Notes: generated by a model from the sequence alone, not told the origin. A stretch of 8,506 bases of DNA from Ignavibacteria bacterium UBA6688 (GCA_002454845.1 DKJQ01000265.1:1-8506); one strand, 5' to 3'. Numbered from the stretch's first letter, positions 1 to 7,377 are shown. Translations and numbers: made by a program.

Positions 1-184
1 GGCAGAATATCGCATAGCAGCCGAGCGGAATAAATCCAAAATCCCCGTGGGTATCGTTTTTTGCGGCTGTAATTACGGAATTTTTTTAGTGAGATGCATA
101 TGCCGGGACAGGAAGAAATTGAAGAAACGCCAAGGAATATGAGCAATTATGCACAGGATGTATGACCCAAAAGACCTTTTCCGC
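1..184. other. AT-rich intergenic flank, no gene seen
   Basis: No plausible coding region is visible on either strand. The stretch is visibly richer in A and T than the genes downstream. It contains T-runs at 57-62 and 81-87, a perfect 8-bp palindrome GTAATTAC at 69-76, and a weak long-range pairing of CAGCCG (18-23) with CGGCTG (64-69). The last T-run lies 11 nt beyond that pairing, so it does not make a convincing intrinsic terminator. The stretch is probably the upstream part of the intergenic region in front of the receptor operon. Confidence 0.5.
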
Positions 185-213
185 TTGACATTACTTTGAA
201 AAAGTTATATACT
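185..213 (+). promoter_or_regulatory. sigma-70-type promoter for the receptor operon
   Basis: A perfect -35 hexamer TTGACA (185-190) is followed after exactly 17 bp by TATACT (208-213), one mismatch from TATAAT. Transcription would start near 219-221, giving a leader of roughly 424 nt before the receptor start codon. The match is to the E. coli consensus and not to the TTTG/TAnnTTTG promoter of Bacteroidia. It is the best promoter I can find upstream of the first gene. A weaker promoter closer to the gene cannot be excluded. Confidence 0.6.
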
Positions 214-219
214 CAACCA

Positions 220-643
220 AATGAAACTCGGTTTTACTAATTAAATTCCTTGATCCGCAACCCTTCTCTCTTTTCTTGATCTCAAAAAAATCTAACAGCG
301 CTCACGCTCAACCTTTACGGTATACCAACTTTCCCTGTACGCACCCGTAACGCAGGGGTACTTGTGTCGTCGTGCGTTTGTTTCGAACAGTAAAGAAGCA
401 CTTCACCAACCGCCAGCAGTCTGAACACAGCACAGTGTCTCGCGTTCGACATTCTTGATTTCCACAGCCCATACATCCTTTAACCACTTGAAGGGAGGTG
501 TCAGGGAATCACCACTGCTACGATCCATTCTCACAGTACCAGGAGCCACGGGTGTTGTTGTTCCCGGTGTGTCTCCGGTTGATTCGACAATCCTGCACAG
601 TTCATAATTCACCCACATCACCATATATCCAAGGAGTACCATC
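220..643 (+). other. long untranslated leader of the receptor gene
   Basis: About 420 nt separate the predicted transcription start from the receptor ATG. I see no convincing protein gene here and do not recognise a riboswitch class. Visible elements are a pyrimidine-rich tract (260-279), an RBS-like AAGGGAGG at 491-498 with no good start codon after it, and small possible hairpins, for example CGGG/CCCG around a TG-rich loop near 548-565. The leader could carry regulation such as an RNA element or sRNA target, or a second promoter could make the real leader shorter. Confidence 0.4.
631..636 (+). promoter_or_regulatory. ribosome binding site of the TonB-dependent receptor
   Basis: AAGGAG lies 7 nt before the ATG at 644. 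It fixes this ATG as the start, and the sequence directly downstream encodes a good signal peptide. Confidence 0.8.
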
Positions 644-3592
644 ATGAGATATTCTTGGTGCAGCGTTCTTCTCATCATGTCTCTGGTGATTCTCTCCACG
701 GCTCTGGTTTTTGCCCAGAATGGAAAGATCACAGGGTCCGTCAAAGATGCGTCCAGCGGCGAGGCGGTTATTGGCGCCAACGTCGTGCTTGAAGGGACGA
801 CCCTTGGCGGCGCTGCAGACGTGAACGGTGTTTACTACATCTTGAATGTTCCCCCGGGGAACTACAACCTGGTTGCTTCCGCGGTCGGATATGCGCGGTC
901 TACGGTTCTCAATGTGCGCGTAGGATCGGACCAGATCGTTCAAAACGATTTCAGTCTCCGTGCCGAGGCGATCGGGTTGCAGGAGATTATTGTTGAGGCG
1001 CAACAACGGGTGATCGATCAAAGCCAGACTTCAGCGAAATCACGCGTTACGTCGGAGGAATTCCGCTCCCTGCCGTTGCGGGAAATTTACGACCTCGTCC
1101 AAACATCACCCAGCGTTTACAAAGGATTCATCCGGGGTGGGAAGCAGTTTGAAACGAAGACCCTGATCGACGGTATCGACGTTACCGACCAGTTCTACGC
1201 TTCGGCGGCGGACAACGGTGCGGGCGCCAATACCCCCTACCTTACCTATAATGCTGTTATGCGCCATAGTTCTTCCCAGAAATCGGCATTGATGGATCTT
1301 ACCGCCGGTTCGGTGGAAGAGGCAAGCGTTTTGACGGGAGGCGTCGGTGCGGATTATTCATCTGCCACCGCAGGTATCGTCTCCTATTCACTTCGGGAAG
1401 GGCGTGGTACCCTCTCCGGCGGTGCCAGGTTCCGGATGAGCAGCGGCGGTCTGAAACACCTTGGCCCGGATGTGTACAACGACGCGGCAAAGTATCTTGC
1501 TGAGAAAAATACGCTCGCCGCCAGCCCGGACGTGAACAACCAGGCAAAAGCAGCACGCTACACCTGGAATGCAGACAAGTACAGTTATGGCGCGAAGCCG
1601 ACCATGGAGGGGGAAGTCTCCTTCGGCGGCAGTCTCGCAGAAAACATGGGCTTGTATTTTACGGCCGGACTGAACGAATCATACGGCCGGTTGCCGAATG
1701 AATTCGACCGTCGGATCAACTCAACCCTGAAGTTCAATTTCAGCCCCGTTCCGGAGATCCGGTTCAACGTCCTCGGCATTCTCGAGGATCAAGGCCGGTT
1801 GTTCGGATGGAAGAACAGCTCGTTTTCTGAAGATTTTCGATTCTTCCTGGAAGGTGTGCCACGACAGGATGGCATGAACATTGTCGGTCAACTGAAAATG
1901 ACCCATGTGCTTTCACCGCAGACGTTCTACGAAGTCCAGGCGAATATTGTCAGCAAAGAAGAACGACTCGGATATGTCGATGGCAATAATGACGGCGTGA
2001 TCGGATTGAACGAGGATGGCGATTTCCTGACGTTTGCCGATACCTCCCAGGCAAACCGCTACATGGCGAACGCCTCCAATTCACAATTCAACAAGTTTTT
2101 CTCCCCGTCACCCAGGAACGAATCAGGCAGCGAGACGGTCATCACCAATGCCGGCGGATTACGCTGGAAGATCTCACGGCCCGGTCTCTTCTATTCTGAT
2201 GATATCGCCACCAAGATGACGTTCAAGGGGGATATTACCAGCCAGGTGACGGTGAACCATCAACTGCGGGCCGGTTTCCAGGCGGTGCTCCACAACTACG
2301 ATCGTGAACTCCGTGCGGCGTACATCGGCGGACAGTTCTCGACGTACAAAAACTATGTTGAAGAACTGTGGGATGTACAGCCGAAAGAGTTCAGTCTCTA
2401 CGCCCAGGACAAGATGGAATATGCCGGGTTGATCATCAACGTCGGCGCCCGTCTCGACGCCCTGGATCTTGCGGCTGCCGATTTTGCAAACTACTTTGGT
2501 CCGTTTGAAGACGTCAAGGACGATGCCGGAGGAAATATTCGTGTTCCGGTGAGAGGAGACGACATCGAGATGCGGTATTTCTTCTCCCCGCGCCTTGGCG
2601 TGTCACACCCGATCAGTGATCGGGCGGCGATGTACTTCTCATTCTCACGTCAAACGCAGTCGCAACCCTTCTCCCGTCTCTTCACGAACTACGGCGACTT
2701 CGGCAACCCGTCGCTTCCAGTGGTTGTGCACACGGGACAGGATCCCATCAAATCGACAAACTATGACCTTGGCCTTCAATGGTCATTTGCCGAGGGGTAC
2801 GGTATGGATGTGAATGCGTACTACCGTGATATCGAGAACTACAGCGCCACCAGCTTTACCGTAACGCCGAGAACCCCGTGGCGCCTGTACATTATCACGA
2901 CAACATTCGGATATGCCGATTCACGCGGCGTGGAGCTTACGCTCCGCAAGAACCTCTCTCCGGTGCTCGGAGATTTCCTCTCCATCGGCGGCCGGTTCAG
3001 CTACGCGTACAGCTACATCAAGCAGGCGGTAGGAGCAGGAGGAAATCCCCAGTCCTTCTCGACCGTCGGCGGCGACAGCGCGAAGTACGGCGGACAGTTG
3101 CCCTTCAGCGATATCAAACTCTTCAATACGATCGAGCAAAACGTCCAGGGAGGCAACAGTTCCCTTACTGGTGGATACGATCGCCCGCATCGCATCACGT
3201 ATACACTGATGATGCGCTTCCCGTACGAGATCATGGTCTCCAGCGTCGGACGCTTCGAGAGCGGGTTCTACTACCGCCGCACCCTTGGCGATCCGCGTGC
3301 CCGTGAACTTGCAGAAGGTCCATGGAATAAGCAGGTCGACCTCAGGGTCGAGAAGATGTTCGATCTCGGTCCGGCGCGCATCACCGTCTTCCTCGACATG
3401 CTGAATGCGTTCGACACGAAGAACATCCTGGCTTTCGACGCAAGTAATGTTGGCCAGCAAAACTGGGAGCGCGACGGCAACCCGACAGGCGGCGATGGAG
3501 TTACGACGGCGACCCGTCCGGTCACCCAGGATGGTTCGTTGATCTACGACATCCCACGCGAACTCTATTTTGGTGTAAGCGTGAATTTCTGA
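644..3592 (+). CDS. TonB-dependent outer-membrane receptor with carboxypeptidase-regulatory-like domain
   Basis: This 982-residue outer-membrane protein probably takes up a ligand using TonB/ExbBD energy. Residues 1-24 form a signal peptide (hydrophobic core, cleavage near VFA/QN). Residues 27-105 are a carboxypeptidase-regulatory-like beta-sandwich (GKITGSV start, VPPGNYNL and VGY motifs). LQEIIVEA (112-119) sits where the TonB box of SusC/Oar-like receptors lies. The plug follows to about residue 255, with RGGK (164-167) and LIDGIDV (174-180). The rest is a long beta-barrel rich in alternating aromatic strands, ending in Phe982 as expected for a strand recognised by the BAM complex. Length suits the family. 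The gene ends with tandem stops TGA TAA. An EF-hand-like loop occurs at 446-457. The product class is certain; the substrate is unknown. Lacking a SusD neighbour, it is closer to Oar-like receptors than to a true SusC. Confidence 0.9.
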   Translation: MRYSWCSVLLIMSLVILSTALVFAQNGKITGSVKDASSGEAVIGANVVLEGTTLGGAADVNGVYYILNVPPGNYNLVASAVGYARSTVLNVRVGSDQIVQNDFSLRAEAIGLQEIIVEAQQRVIDQSQTSAKSRVTSEEFRSLPLREIYDLVQTSPSVYKGFIRGGKQFETKTLIDGIDVTDQFYASAADNGAGANTPYLTYNAVMRHSSSQKSALMDLTAGSVEEASVLTGGVGADYSSATAGIVSYSLREGRGTLSGGARFRMSSGGLKHLGPDVYNDAAKYLAEKNTLAASPDVNNQAKAARYTWNADKYSYGAKPTMEGEVSFGGSLAENMGLYFTAGLNESYGRLPNEFDRRINSTLKFNFSPVPEIRFNVLGILEDQGRLFGWKNSSFSEDFRFFLEGVPRQDGMNIVGQLKMTHVLSPQTFYEVQANIVSKEERLGYVDGNNDGVIGLNEDGDFLTFADTSQANRYMANASNSQFNKFFSPSPRNESGSETVITNAGGLRWKISRPGLFYSDDIATKMTFKGDITSQVTVNHQLRAGFQAVLHNYDRELRAAYIGGQFSTYKNYVEELWDVQPKEFSLYAQDKMEYAGLIINVGARLDALDLAAADFANYFGPFEDVKDDAGGNIRVPVRGDDIEMRYFFSPRLGVSHPISDRAAMYFSFSRQTQSQPFSRLFTNYGDFGNPSLPVVVHTGQDPIKSTNYDLGLQWSFAEGYGMDVNAYYRDIENYSATSFTVTPRTPWRLYIITTTFGYADSRGVELTLRKNLSPVLGDFLSIGGRFSYAYSYIKQAVGAGGNPQSFSTVGGDSAKYGGQLPFSDIKLFNTIEQNVQGGNSSLTGGYDRPHRITYTLMMRFPYEIMVSSVGRFESGFYYRRTLGDPRARELAEGPWNKQVDLRVEKMFDLGPARITVFLDMLNAFDTKNILAFDASNVGQQNWERDGNPTGGDGVTTATRPVTQDGSLIYDIPRELYFGVSVNF
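1979..2014 (+). other. EF-hand-like calcium loop inside the receptor barrel
   Basis: Residues 446-457 read D-G-N-N-D-G-V-I-G-L-N-E and fit the 12-residue EF-hand loop pattern: acidic or Asn ligands at 1, 3 and 5, Gly at 6, Ile at 8 and Glu at 12. The loop falls within the barrel region, most likely in an extracellular loop. Calcium binding is inferred from the motif alone. Short D/N-rich turns also occur by chance in barrel loops. Confidence 0.5.
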
Positions 3593-3623
3593 TAATCTCG
3601 CCTTTAAACTCTAAGCTTATACT

Positions 3624-3630
3624 GAGGAGA
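3624..3630 (+). promoter_or_regulatory. ribosome binding site of the T9SS-type exported protein
   Basis: GAGGAGA lies 7 nt before the ATG at 3638. This supports that start over the in-frame ATG at 3665, which has no purine-rich sequence before it. Confidence 0.75.
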
Positions 3631-3637
3631 AATTTAC

Positions 3638-6157
3638 ATGACAACCACACGACACAGACTGACAATGTGTAAGGCGAGGCTGCTCTGGTTGGTCGTCTTC
3701 ACGCTGTTCAGCACGGTCTTCGTCGTCTATGGGCAGACCGCCCTGACGGAAGACATTCATAACTTAAACAAAGCCACCAATGTTCTTGATCCTGCAAACG
3801 GCAGCGCCGTCATGGTCGGCGGCGAATTGTGGGATTCCTTCAAACCACCCAATTCGGGGGCGTGGTACGGCGAAGCGACTACACCCCTCATCGGTCACAC
3901 GTTCCGGATGGGCAACTATGAGCGCGGGTGGGCTACACCGACTCACATGTGGCCGGGGGGATGGAACATGGGAAACTACTGGGCCAAGGATATGTTTTTT
4001 TCAGAGTATAATCCGGATGCTTCGTGGAATCCTGAAACGATCGGTGGCGTTGCCAACCCGGCTCACAAGACTGTTGCCGGTGCTAATTACGCGATCGGAT
4101 CATTCAAATCGACGGTTGCCGGGGCGGGTGACGCTGCCCGGAATTACACACGTGAAACAAAATGGGTTGATGCGAATAAACGGCACCATGCATTGTATGA
4201 AGCCGGATGGCCCACCAACATCGGCGTCGATGTGAAGGTGTCGATCCACCAGTTCTCCCTGAACTGGAACAATATCAACGACTTCATCATCGTTGAAATG
4301 ACGTTCAAAAACACCGGCAGCGTCGACATCAACGGCGACGGCACGGTCGAACGGACCAACAACAAAATCAACGCGCTGACCATGCTTGCCTGCGGCGAGT
4401 TCATGTCATCGTACTACCTTGGCACCTCCGGCGGTCGCGGCAATGCGTTTGGAGCCAAGCGTGTGATTGGGTACATCGGCGACAACGATGCGAACGGAAG
4501 TCCCTGGGATATGATTATCGGCTACCCGGGCGAAAGCGCAACGGGAGCCAAGGACATGGGAATCAACGCCTTCCCCTTCCGCTATTACACCGATACTTGG
4601 AGCGCATGGTCGTGGATTGACGCGAAGAAAGCAGATGGAACGACGAAGAACACGATCTACGGGACGCACCCGGTCGGTGATGGGGCACAACGTGGTTGGT
4701 TCGCGTCGGCCGGACAAGGTCGCGGGTTGAGTATTGGAGCGGGCTCGTTCAACAATCCTAAAAACCTTCATATCGCCTCCATGGGGACGTTCTTTAAGGA
4801 CGGCGGCAAATCGCGTGACGCAACAAAGTTCGATCTTGCACCGGATCCGAATTTCTTTGCCAGCGGGACAGCAGGCGACCCGACAACCTTCGTTCCGAAG
4901 GCGGGAGCAGTGACCGAGGCGACGCGTCCACGGGGTGATCGGAAGCTCTTTTCAGTGGAAGGCACGGGAGCGTTCGAGGTGCCGACCTATGAAGCGTGGA
5001 CAAAGGGTTTTACGGGAGAGAACAACTTCGACGGCGACATGTATAGCGGCGTTGGCCCCTTCTCGCTTGAGGTGGGTGAAGAAATGACCATCGTCTGGGC
5101 AGAGGTCGGAGGATTTCGTTTAGAAGGCGTGACCAACGCGATGGCTGCAGCCCGTTGGGCCTACGCGAGAGGATACGACCTCGGATTTGACTATCCGGGC
5201 GTTCCGGAAGTGCGTGTGGACAACACGCTGGACAAATCGACGAAAGTTCGCTGGGATAACCGCGCCAACGGCGGCGCCGGTTTCGCCGGCTACAAAGTCT
5301 ATCGTGCCTCCCAGGCCAAGCGCATTAACTTTCTGGAAGGTGGCATGCGTGGGCTCGATAACTACTGGAAAAACACAACCCCGGGTCCGACACCCGCTGG
5401 CCTGATGAAACCCGTGAACCCGAGCTTTGCCGGTCAGGCCTTTGTCGCCGGTCGGGAAGGCGTCCCTGATTCCTGGGGACCGTACGAGTTGGTCGCTGTC
5501 ATTCCGCAGACGCAGTTGGCCACCTACGCGGATAATTCGGCCACGGGCTATAACTATGCCTATGAAGATAAAACGGTCGAACTCGGCTTCAAGTACTGGT
5601 ATTACGTGGCTGCCTATACCTCCGGCAGTTACAGCATGGATCACCCGGCCTACGGCGGGACGAACGCGAAAACGATCACCAGCATTGAAACCGCCAACAT
5701 CAACAGGAACGGAGCCACGGGTCTGTGGGAAAACACCTACCCGTTCGCAGATCTCAACACGTTCTATCCGAAAGATGCGGAAGGCCTGAAGAGAATAGGC
5801 TCAGGCTTCGTGGTAAAATCTGCGTTGGCAGATCCTGCGAAACTGGCCAGCGGTGCCTCGAAGATTTCGGTCAAGCCGAACCCGTACAAGAAAAAAGCGC
5901 TGTTCGACAGCGCGGTGGATGCGTTTGACCACAAGGTTACCTTCTACAATTTGCCGCCGAGGGCAACAATTACCATCCTGGATGTTTCCGGTCAGCTGAT
6001 CCAGGAGATCAAGTTCAGTTCCAACGATCCGAATAACGGAAGCATGTTCTGGAACCTGTTCTCCAAGGATGGTATCGAAGTGGCAAGCGGTCTGTACGTC
6101 TATGTGGTGGATTACGACGGCGGACAGCATATTGGTTACCTATCGGTCATGCGCTAA
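3638..6157 (+). CDS. large exported surface protein with FN3-like region and T9SS-type C-terminal domain
   Basis: An 839-residue protein of unknown function, probably on the cell surface. Residues 1-32 form a signal peptide (basic start, long hydrophobic core, cleavage near VYG/Q). Residues about 34-520 form a large domain I cannot assign, rich in Trp, Gly, Asn and aromatic residues, with a phrase DFIIVEMTFKNTG (beta-sandwich-like) and a DINGDG loop at 230-235. Residues about 523-690 look like a fibronectin type III fold (KVRWDN, GYKVYRAS, then KYWYYVAAY) with a long insertion. Residues 742-839 are a T9SS/FlgD-like sorting domain. It lies 45 nt after the receptor and 53 nt before a PorV/PorQ-like gene, all on one strand, so the three are probably co-transcribed. 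By position it could be a surface partner of the receptor, like SusD for SusC, but no SusD similarity is seen. Export is well supported; the role is inference. Confidence 0.8.
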   Translation: MTTTRHRLTMCKARLLWLVVFTLFSTVFVVYGQTALTEDIHNLNKATNVLDPANGSAVMVGGELWDSFKPPNSGAWYGEATTPLIGHTFRMGNYERGWATPTHMWPGGWNMGNYWAKDMFFSEYNPDASWNPETIGGVANPAHKTVAGANYAIGSFKSTVAGAGDAARNYTRETKWVDANKRHHALYEAGWPTNIGVDVKVSIHQFSLNWNNINDFIIVEMTFKNTGSVDINGDGTVERTNNKINALTMLACGEFMSSYYLGTSGGRGNAFGAKRVIGYIGDNDANGSPWDMIIGYPGESATGAKDMGINAFPFRYYTDTWSAWSWIDAKKADGTTKNTIYGTHPVGDGAQRGWFASAGQGRGLSIGAGSFNNPKNLHIASMGTFFKDGGKSRDATKFDLAPDPNFFASGTAGDPTTFVPKAGAVTEATRPRGDRKLFSVEGTGAFEVPTYEAWTKGFTGENNFDGDMYSGVGPFSLEVGEEMTIVWAEVGGFRLEGVTNAMAAARWAYARGYDLGFDYPGVPEVRVDNTLDKSTKVRWDNRANGGAGFAGYKVYRASQAKRINFLEGGMRGLDNYWKNTTPGPTPAGLMKPVNPSFAGQAFVAGREGVPDSWGPYELVAVIPQTQLATYADNSATGYNYAYEDKTVELGFKYWYYVAAYTSGSYSMDHPAYGGTNAKTITSIETANINRNGATGLWENTYPFADLNTFYPKDAEGLKRIGSGFVVKSALADPAKLASGASKISVKPNPYKKKALFDSAVDAFDHKVTFYNLPPRATITILDVSGQLIQEIKFSSNDPNNGSMFWNLFSKDGIEVASGLYVYVVDYDGGQHIGYLSVMR
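4325..4360 (+). other. dockerin/EF-hand-like DxNxDG loop
   Basis: Residues 230-241 begin D-I-N-G-D-G-T-V-E, with ligand-type residues at loop positions 1, 3 and 5, Gly at 6 and Val at 8. Position 12 is Asn instead of the usual Asp/Glu, so the match is incomplete. It sits in an inserted turn between two beta-like stretches (FIIVEMTFKNTGS before, KINALTMLACGEF after). Calcium binding is possible but not shown. Confidence 0.4.
5861..6154 (+). other. T9SS-type C-terminal sorting domain
   Basis: Residues 742-839 start with KISVKPNPY, continue with FYNLPPRATITILDVSGQLI, then FWNL, ASGLYVYVVD and a final GYLSVMR. This is the layout of type A T9SS sorting domains and of the related FlgD-like Ig fold: a PNP start, a xxLPxxAxIxIxDxxG strand pair, a W-containing strand, a G(L/I)YxxxV strand and a short basic end. 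In T9SS such domains direct passage through the SprA translocon and are usually cleaved at the surface. The variant starting PNPY is typical of Ignavibacteria-like lineages as I recall them. Confidence 0.75.
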
Positions 6158-6196
6158 CCGGAGTCTGAGAATCTATGATACCTCAAAACCTTTTAG

Positions 6197-6203
6197 AAAG
6201 AGG
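6197..6203 (+). promoter_or_regulatory. ribosome binding site deciding the PorV-like start
   Basis: AAAGAGG lies 7 nt before the ATG at 6211. An in-frame ATG at 6175 would add 12 residues, but it has no such site in front of it and would put a polar stretch before the signal peptide. The start at 6211 is preferred. Confidence 0.7.
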
Positions 6204-6210
6204 CACAGCA

Positions 6211-7227
6211 ATGAAAACGATCAACTATGCACGCTTTATTCTGGTTGCCGTTCTGTGTTGCGCCCAGCTTGTCGTGGCGCAGCAACGGAAGTCAGGCCTG
6301 ACCGGGGCGGCGTTCTTGAAAGTTGGTGTGGGCGCGAAGGCCATCGGTATGGGGTCGGCCGTCACCGCCGCGACACAGGACGTCAATCAAATGTTCTGGA
6401 ACCCCGCGGGGATTGCGTTGAAAGATCAGTCCATGCAGGCCAGCTTCAGCTACAATAAATGGATCGCCGACCTCGGCCACAATGCGGCCGCGGTCTCCTA
6501 CAACTGGGAAGGCATCGGGACCATCGGTATCGGGTTCATCCAGTTCGGTGTCACCGGTATCGAAGCGGACCGCGACATTCCGCTCGATCCCGCGTTGATA
6601 CCGTTCCAGGTCGAGACCAACACAACGGCGACCTATGACTATTCCGACATCGCCATGCAACTGTCGTACGGCCGGTACGTGATCGACAACCTCTCGCTGG
6701 GTGCGACGCTGAAATATGTGACGCAAACCATCGACGGTCAGTCGGTCAATGCCATCGCGTTCGATTTCGGCTCGGTGTACCACATCGGGGTGATGGACTG
6801 GACGATCGCCGCCCGGTTCAACAACCTCGGTTCCGATCTGAAGTATTACGATATCGCCTTCGGTCTTCCCCTTTCGTTCAGCATCGGCATGATGCTGGCG
6901 CCCTACAGCACCGATGACAGCAAGCTGATGCTGGCGATCGATGCGGTGAAACCGCAGGACGGTCCGCAGTACTTCTTCTCGGGGGCCGAATTTTCCTTCA
7001 TGAACATGGTCTCCGTCCGCGGCGGCTGGAAGCTGAACTACTCCGGCACCGACGACGGTGGGACCACGGCGCGGAACGCGATCAATACCACCATCGAAGG
7101 TCTTTCGGCCGGAGCGAGCTTTGCCACGAGCATGGCAGGCTACAACCTCCGTCTGGACTATGCCTATACCCAGATGGATATCATTGATGCGGCGCACCGT
7201 ATCACGGTTTCGATTGGTATGAAATAA
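6211..7227 (+). CDS. PorV/PorQ-family outer-membrane beta-barrel protein
   Basis: A 338-residue outer-membrane barrel of the PorV/PorQ family, related to FadL-type barrels. Residues 1-23 are a signal peptide (cleavage near VVA/QQ). The family signature is residues 35-69: FLKVGVGAKAIGMGSAV, then an acidic/Asn segment and FWNPAGIA. The remainder alternates beta strands with short turns and ends in a strand pair LDYAY ... HRITVSIGMK. In T9SS of Bacteroidota, PorV carries cargo from the SprA translocon to the attachment complex, while PorQ works with PorZ. Members outside the core T9SS locus are common in FCB genomes and mostly uncharacterised. Here the gene directly follows a cargo-like gene with a sorting domain, so a dedicated shuttle or anchor role is plausible but unproven. 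It could also be a plain FadL-like channel. Confidence 0.85.
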   Translation: MKTINYARFILVAVLCCAQLVVAQQRKSGLTGAAFLKVGVGAKAIGMGSAVTAATQDVNQMFWNPAGIALKDQSMQASFSYNKWIADLGHNAAAVSYNWEGIGTIGIGFIQFGVTGIEADRDIPLDPALIPFQVETNTTATYDYSDIAMQLSYGRYVIDNLSLGATLKYVTQTIDGQSVNAIAFDFGSVYHIGVMDWTIAARFNNLGSDLKYYDIAFGLPLSFSIGMMLAPYSTDDSKLMLAIDAVKPQDGPQYFFSGAEFSFMNMVSVRGGWKLNYSGTDDGGTTARNAINTTIEGLSAGASFATSMAGYNLRLDYAYTQMDIIDAAHRITVSIGMK

Positions 7228-7276
7228 ACGTCAATCCTGTTCGCCTCCGGAACGGGGGCGGATGTTGGCAGAACAT

Positions 7277-7345
7277 TGGGGTAATCTCCTCGTCAGGCTT
7301 TCCCTTGGTACAGGGTGTTGCGCCCGAGTGGGATTACCCCATTTT
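7277..7345 (+). terminator. long structured hairpin with T-tract between the barrel gene and the propeller gene
   Basis: A perfect 10-bp stem, TGGGGTAATC (7277-7286) with GATTACCCCA (7332-7341), is followed by TTTT and then GTTTG. The 45-nt interior is not random: CTCG (7289-7292) can pair with CGAG (7325-7328), and CCCT (7302-7305) with AGGG (7312-7315) around a 6-nt loop, so three helices can stack. It lies 49 nt after the stop of the barrel gene, as expected for the operon terminator. The T-tract is short, so termination may be partial, and it could instead be a regulatory RNA element of the next gene. Confidence 0.5.
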
Positions 7346-7358
7346 GTTTGTGATGGTC

Positions 7359-7367
7359 GGAGAAAGG
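7359..7367 (+). promoter_or_regulatory. ribosome binding site of the propeller lipoprotein
   Basis: GGAGAAAGG ends 10 nt before the ATG at 7378. An ATG at 7368 is in another frame that lacks any signal sequence, and its frame stays open only to 7541, so 7378 is preferred. Confidence 0.6.
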
Positions 7368-7377
7368 ATGAGCGTGC

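Noticed and set aside
18..87. Possible intrinsic terminator from CAGCCG/CGGCTG pairing and the T-run at 81-87
   Set aside because: The stem has 6 bp around a 40-nt loop and the T-run is 11 nt away from it, so the geometry is wrong.
498..530. Possible cobalamin riboswitch core (CACCACTGCT, GGGAATC) in the leader
   Set aside because: Only fragments resemble the B12 box. The remaining conserved elements and their order are missing.
498..647. 49-codon GTG-start leader frame whose TGA overlaps the receptor ATG
   Set aside because: The overlap suggested translational coupling. However, the AAGGGAGG directly abuts the GTG with no proper spacing, a stop lies two codons before it, and the peptide has no recognisable feature. 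Chance is more likely.
403..780. 125-residue minus-strand open frame over the leader and the receptor signal-peptide region
   Set aside because: It overlaps the well-supported start, RBS and signal peptide of the receptor. It has no recognisable domain or signal and a composition like random sequence.
602..1021. 139-residue minus-strand open frame opposite the receptor N-terminus
   Set aside because: It lies antisense to the carboxypeptidase-regulatory-like domain, and its Arg/Asn/His-rich composition is typical of an antisense shadow.
6292..7197. 301-residue minus-strand open frame opposite the PorV-like gene
   Set aside because: It is long, but its sequence (His/Arg/Val/Asp-rich, many GDG and RR runs) is the usual reverse complement of GC-rich coding DNA. 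The sense frame has a clear family signature and signal peptide.
7277..7341. Possible tRNA, because of CCGAGTGG and a closed terminal stem
   Set aside because: The terminal stem is 10 bp instead of 7, there is no GTTCRANNC T-loop, and the length and arm layout do not fit a cloverleaf.
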